Source of the DNA: Pseudorhizobium tarimense | GTDB taxonomy: Bacteria > Pseudomonadota > Alphaproteobacteria > Rhizobiales > Rhizobiaceae | Length of the DNA stretch: 64,000 nt | Assembly (NCBI RefSeq): GCF_022968135.1 | Contig: NZ_JALJRA010000019.1 | Coordinates: 26,875 to 90,874 of the forward strand | Direction of reading: 5' to 3' | Shown here: positions 63,870 through 64,000 of the stretch, piece after piece | Layout: the number at the start of each line of letters is the position of its first letter | How positions within the stretch are numbered: position 1 is the first letter of the stretch | Program-made: the position numbers and the translations under genes | Notes under the pieces: model-generated | Seen by the model: only the letters and a program-made list of their open reading frames with translations | The model's database searches: none | What the model was told of the DNA's origin: nothing

Positions 63870-64000
63870 GTGACTGTCTACCTGCCGATCGCAGAGCTTT
63901 CGGTGAATATCTTCATCATTCTCGGCATGGGTGCGGCCGTCGGATTCCTGTCCGGCATGTTCGGCGTCGGCGGCGGCTTTCTGATCACGCCGCTCCTGAT
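63870..64000 (+). CDS. TauE/SafE-family anion exporter, 5' part (runs past the window)
   Basis: Only about 43 residues are visible from a GTG at 63870. A membrane helix (NIFIILGMGAAVGFLSGMFG) and the family motif GVGGGFLITPLL are clear. The family exports sulfite, sulfonates or other anions across the inner membrane. Beside a sulfatase cluster, export of a sulfur anion is a natural guess. The GTG start and a possible TAGGAAC ribosome site before it are my best reading. Confidence 0.75.
   Translation, partial: MTVYLPIAELSVNIFIILGMGAAVGFLSGMFGVGGGFLITPLL

Overview
The window looks like an accessory region, on a chromosome or large plasmid, of an alphaproteobacterium of the Rhizobium/Agrobacterium/Ensifer group. 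This rests on high GC content, the density of ABC and tripartite (Tct) uptake systems, many LysR-type regulators, and the style of the gene families. I made no database comparison. Several decayed genes (AbiEii-like toxin, YfbK-like VWA protein, tehA, an SDR, a ClC channel) and an IS110-like remnant mark the joints between functional blocks. I saw no rRNA, tRNA, CRISPR array, phage genes or replication origin.

Layout. 1-1422: the 3' part of a chemotaxis receptor. 1689-3640: an AbiEi/AbiEii-like pair with a broken toxin gene and operator-like repeats. 4053-22148: a large catabolic block. It encodes three creatinase/ectoine-hydrolase-like M24 proteins, a glutamine-amidotransferase-like protein, the three 5-oxoprolinase subunits PxpA, PxpB and PxpC, a 2-hydroxyacid dehydrogenase, an N-carbamoyl-amino-acid hydrolase-like Zn enzyme, a GntR regulator, an oligopeptide-type ABC importer, an M20 protein, an SDR and a DapA-like aldolase. 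The same perfect palindrome, TGGTATACCA, sits in both divergent promoter regions of this block. The genes together suggest import and stepwise opening of a cyclic amide, ureide or amidine compound, substrate unknown.

22204-35817: a patchwork. It holds a YfbK pseudogene, a LysR/old-yellow-enzyme pair, a TacA-TacT toxin-antitoxin pair behind an elaborate nested palindrome, a tehA remnant, and a set of redox or electrophile-stress type genes (MFS exporter, several SDRs, HxlR regulator, quinone-oxidoreductase-like enzyme, ABM monooxygenase, GlxA-type regulator, alpha/beta hydrolase, AhpD-like protein).

36172-64000: a sulfatase island built of four regulator-transporter-sulfatase modules. Module 1 is a ROK regulator with a NitT/TauT-type ABC importer and a sulfatase. 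Module 2 is a LysR regulator with a sulfatase and TctCBA. Module 3 is a LysR regulator with a sulfatase, a sugar-type ABC importer, a DUF4432-like protein and a formylglycine-generating enzyme. Module 4 is a LysR regulator with TctC, a sulfatase and TctBA. All four sulfatases carry the C-x-P-x-R motif that the formylglycine-generating enzyme modifies, and none has an obvious signal peptide. The picture is therefore import of different sulfated organics followed by desulfation in the cytoplasm, with one maturation enzyme serving all four. A TauE/SafE-type exporter starts at the right edge. A decayed ClC chloride channel lies between modules 3 and 4.
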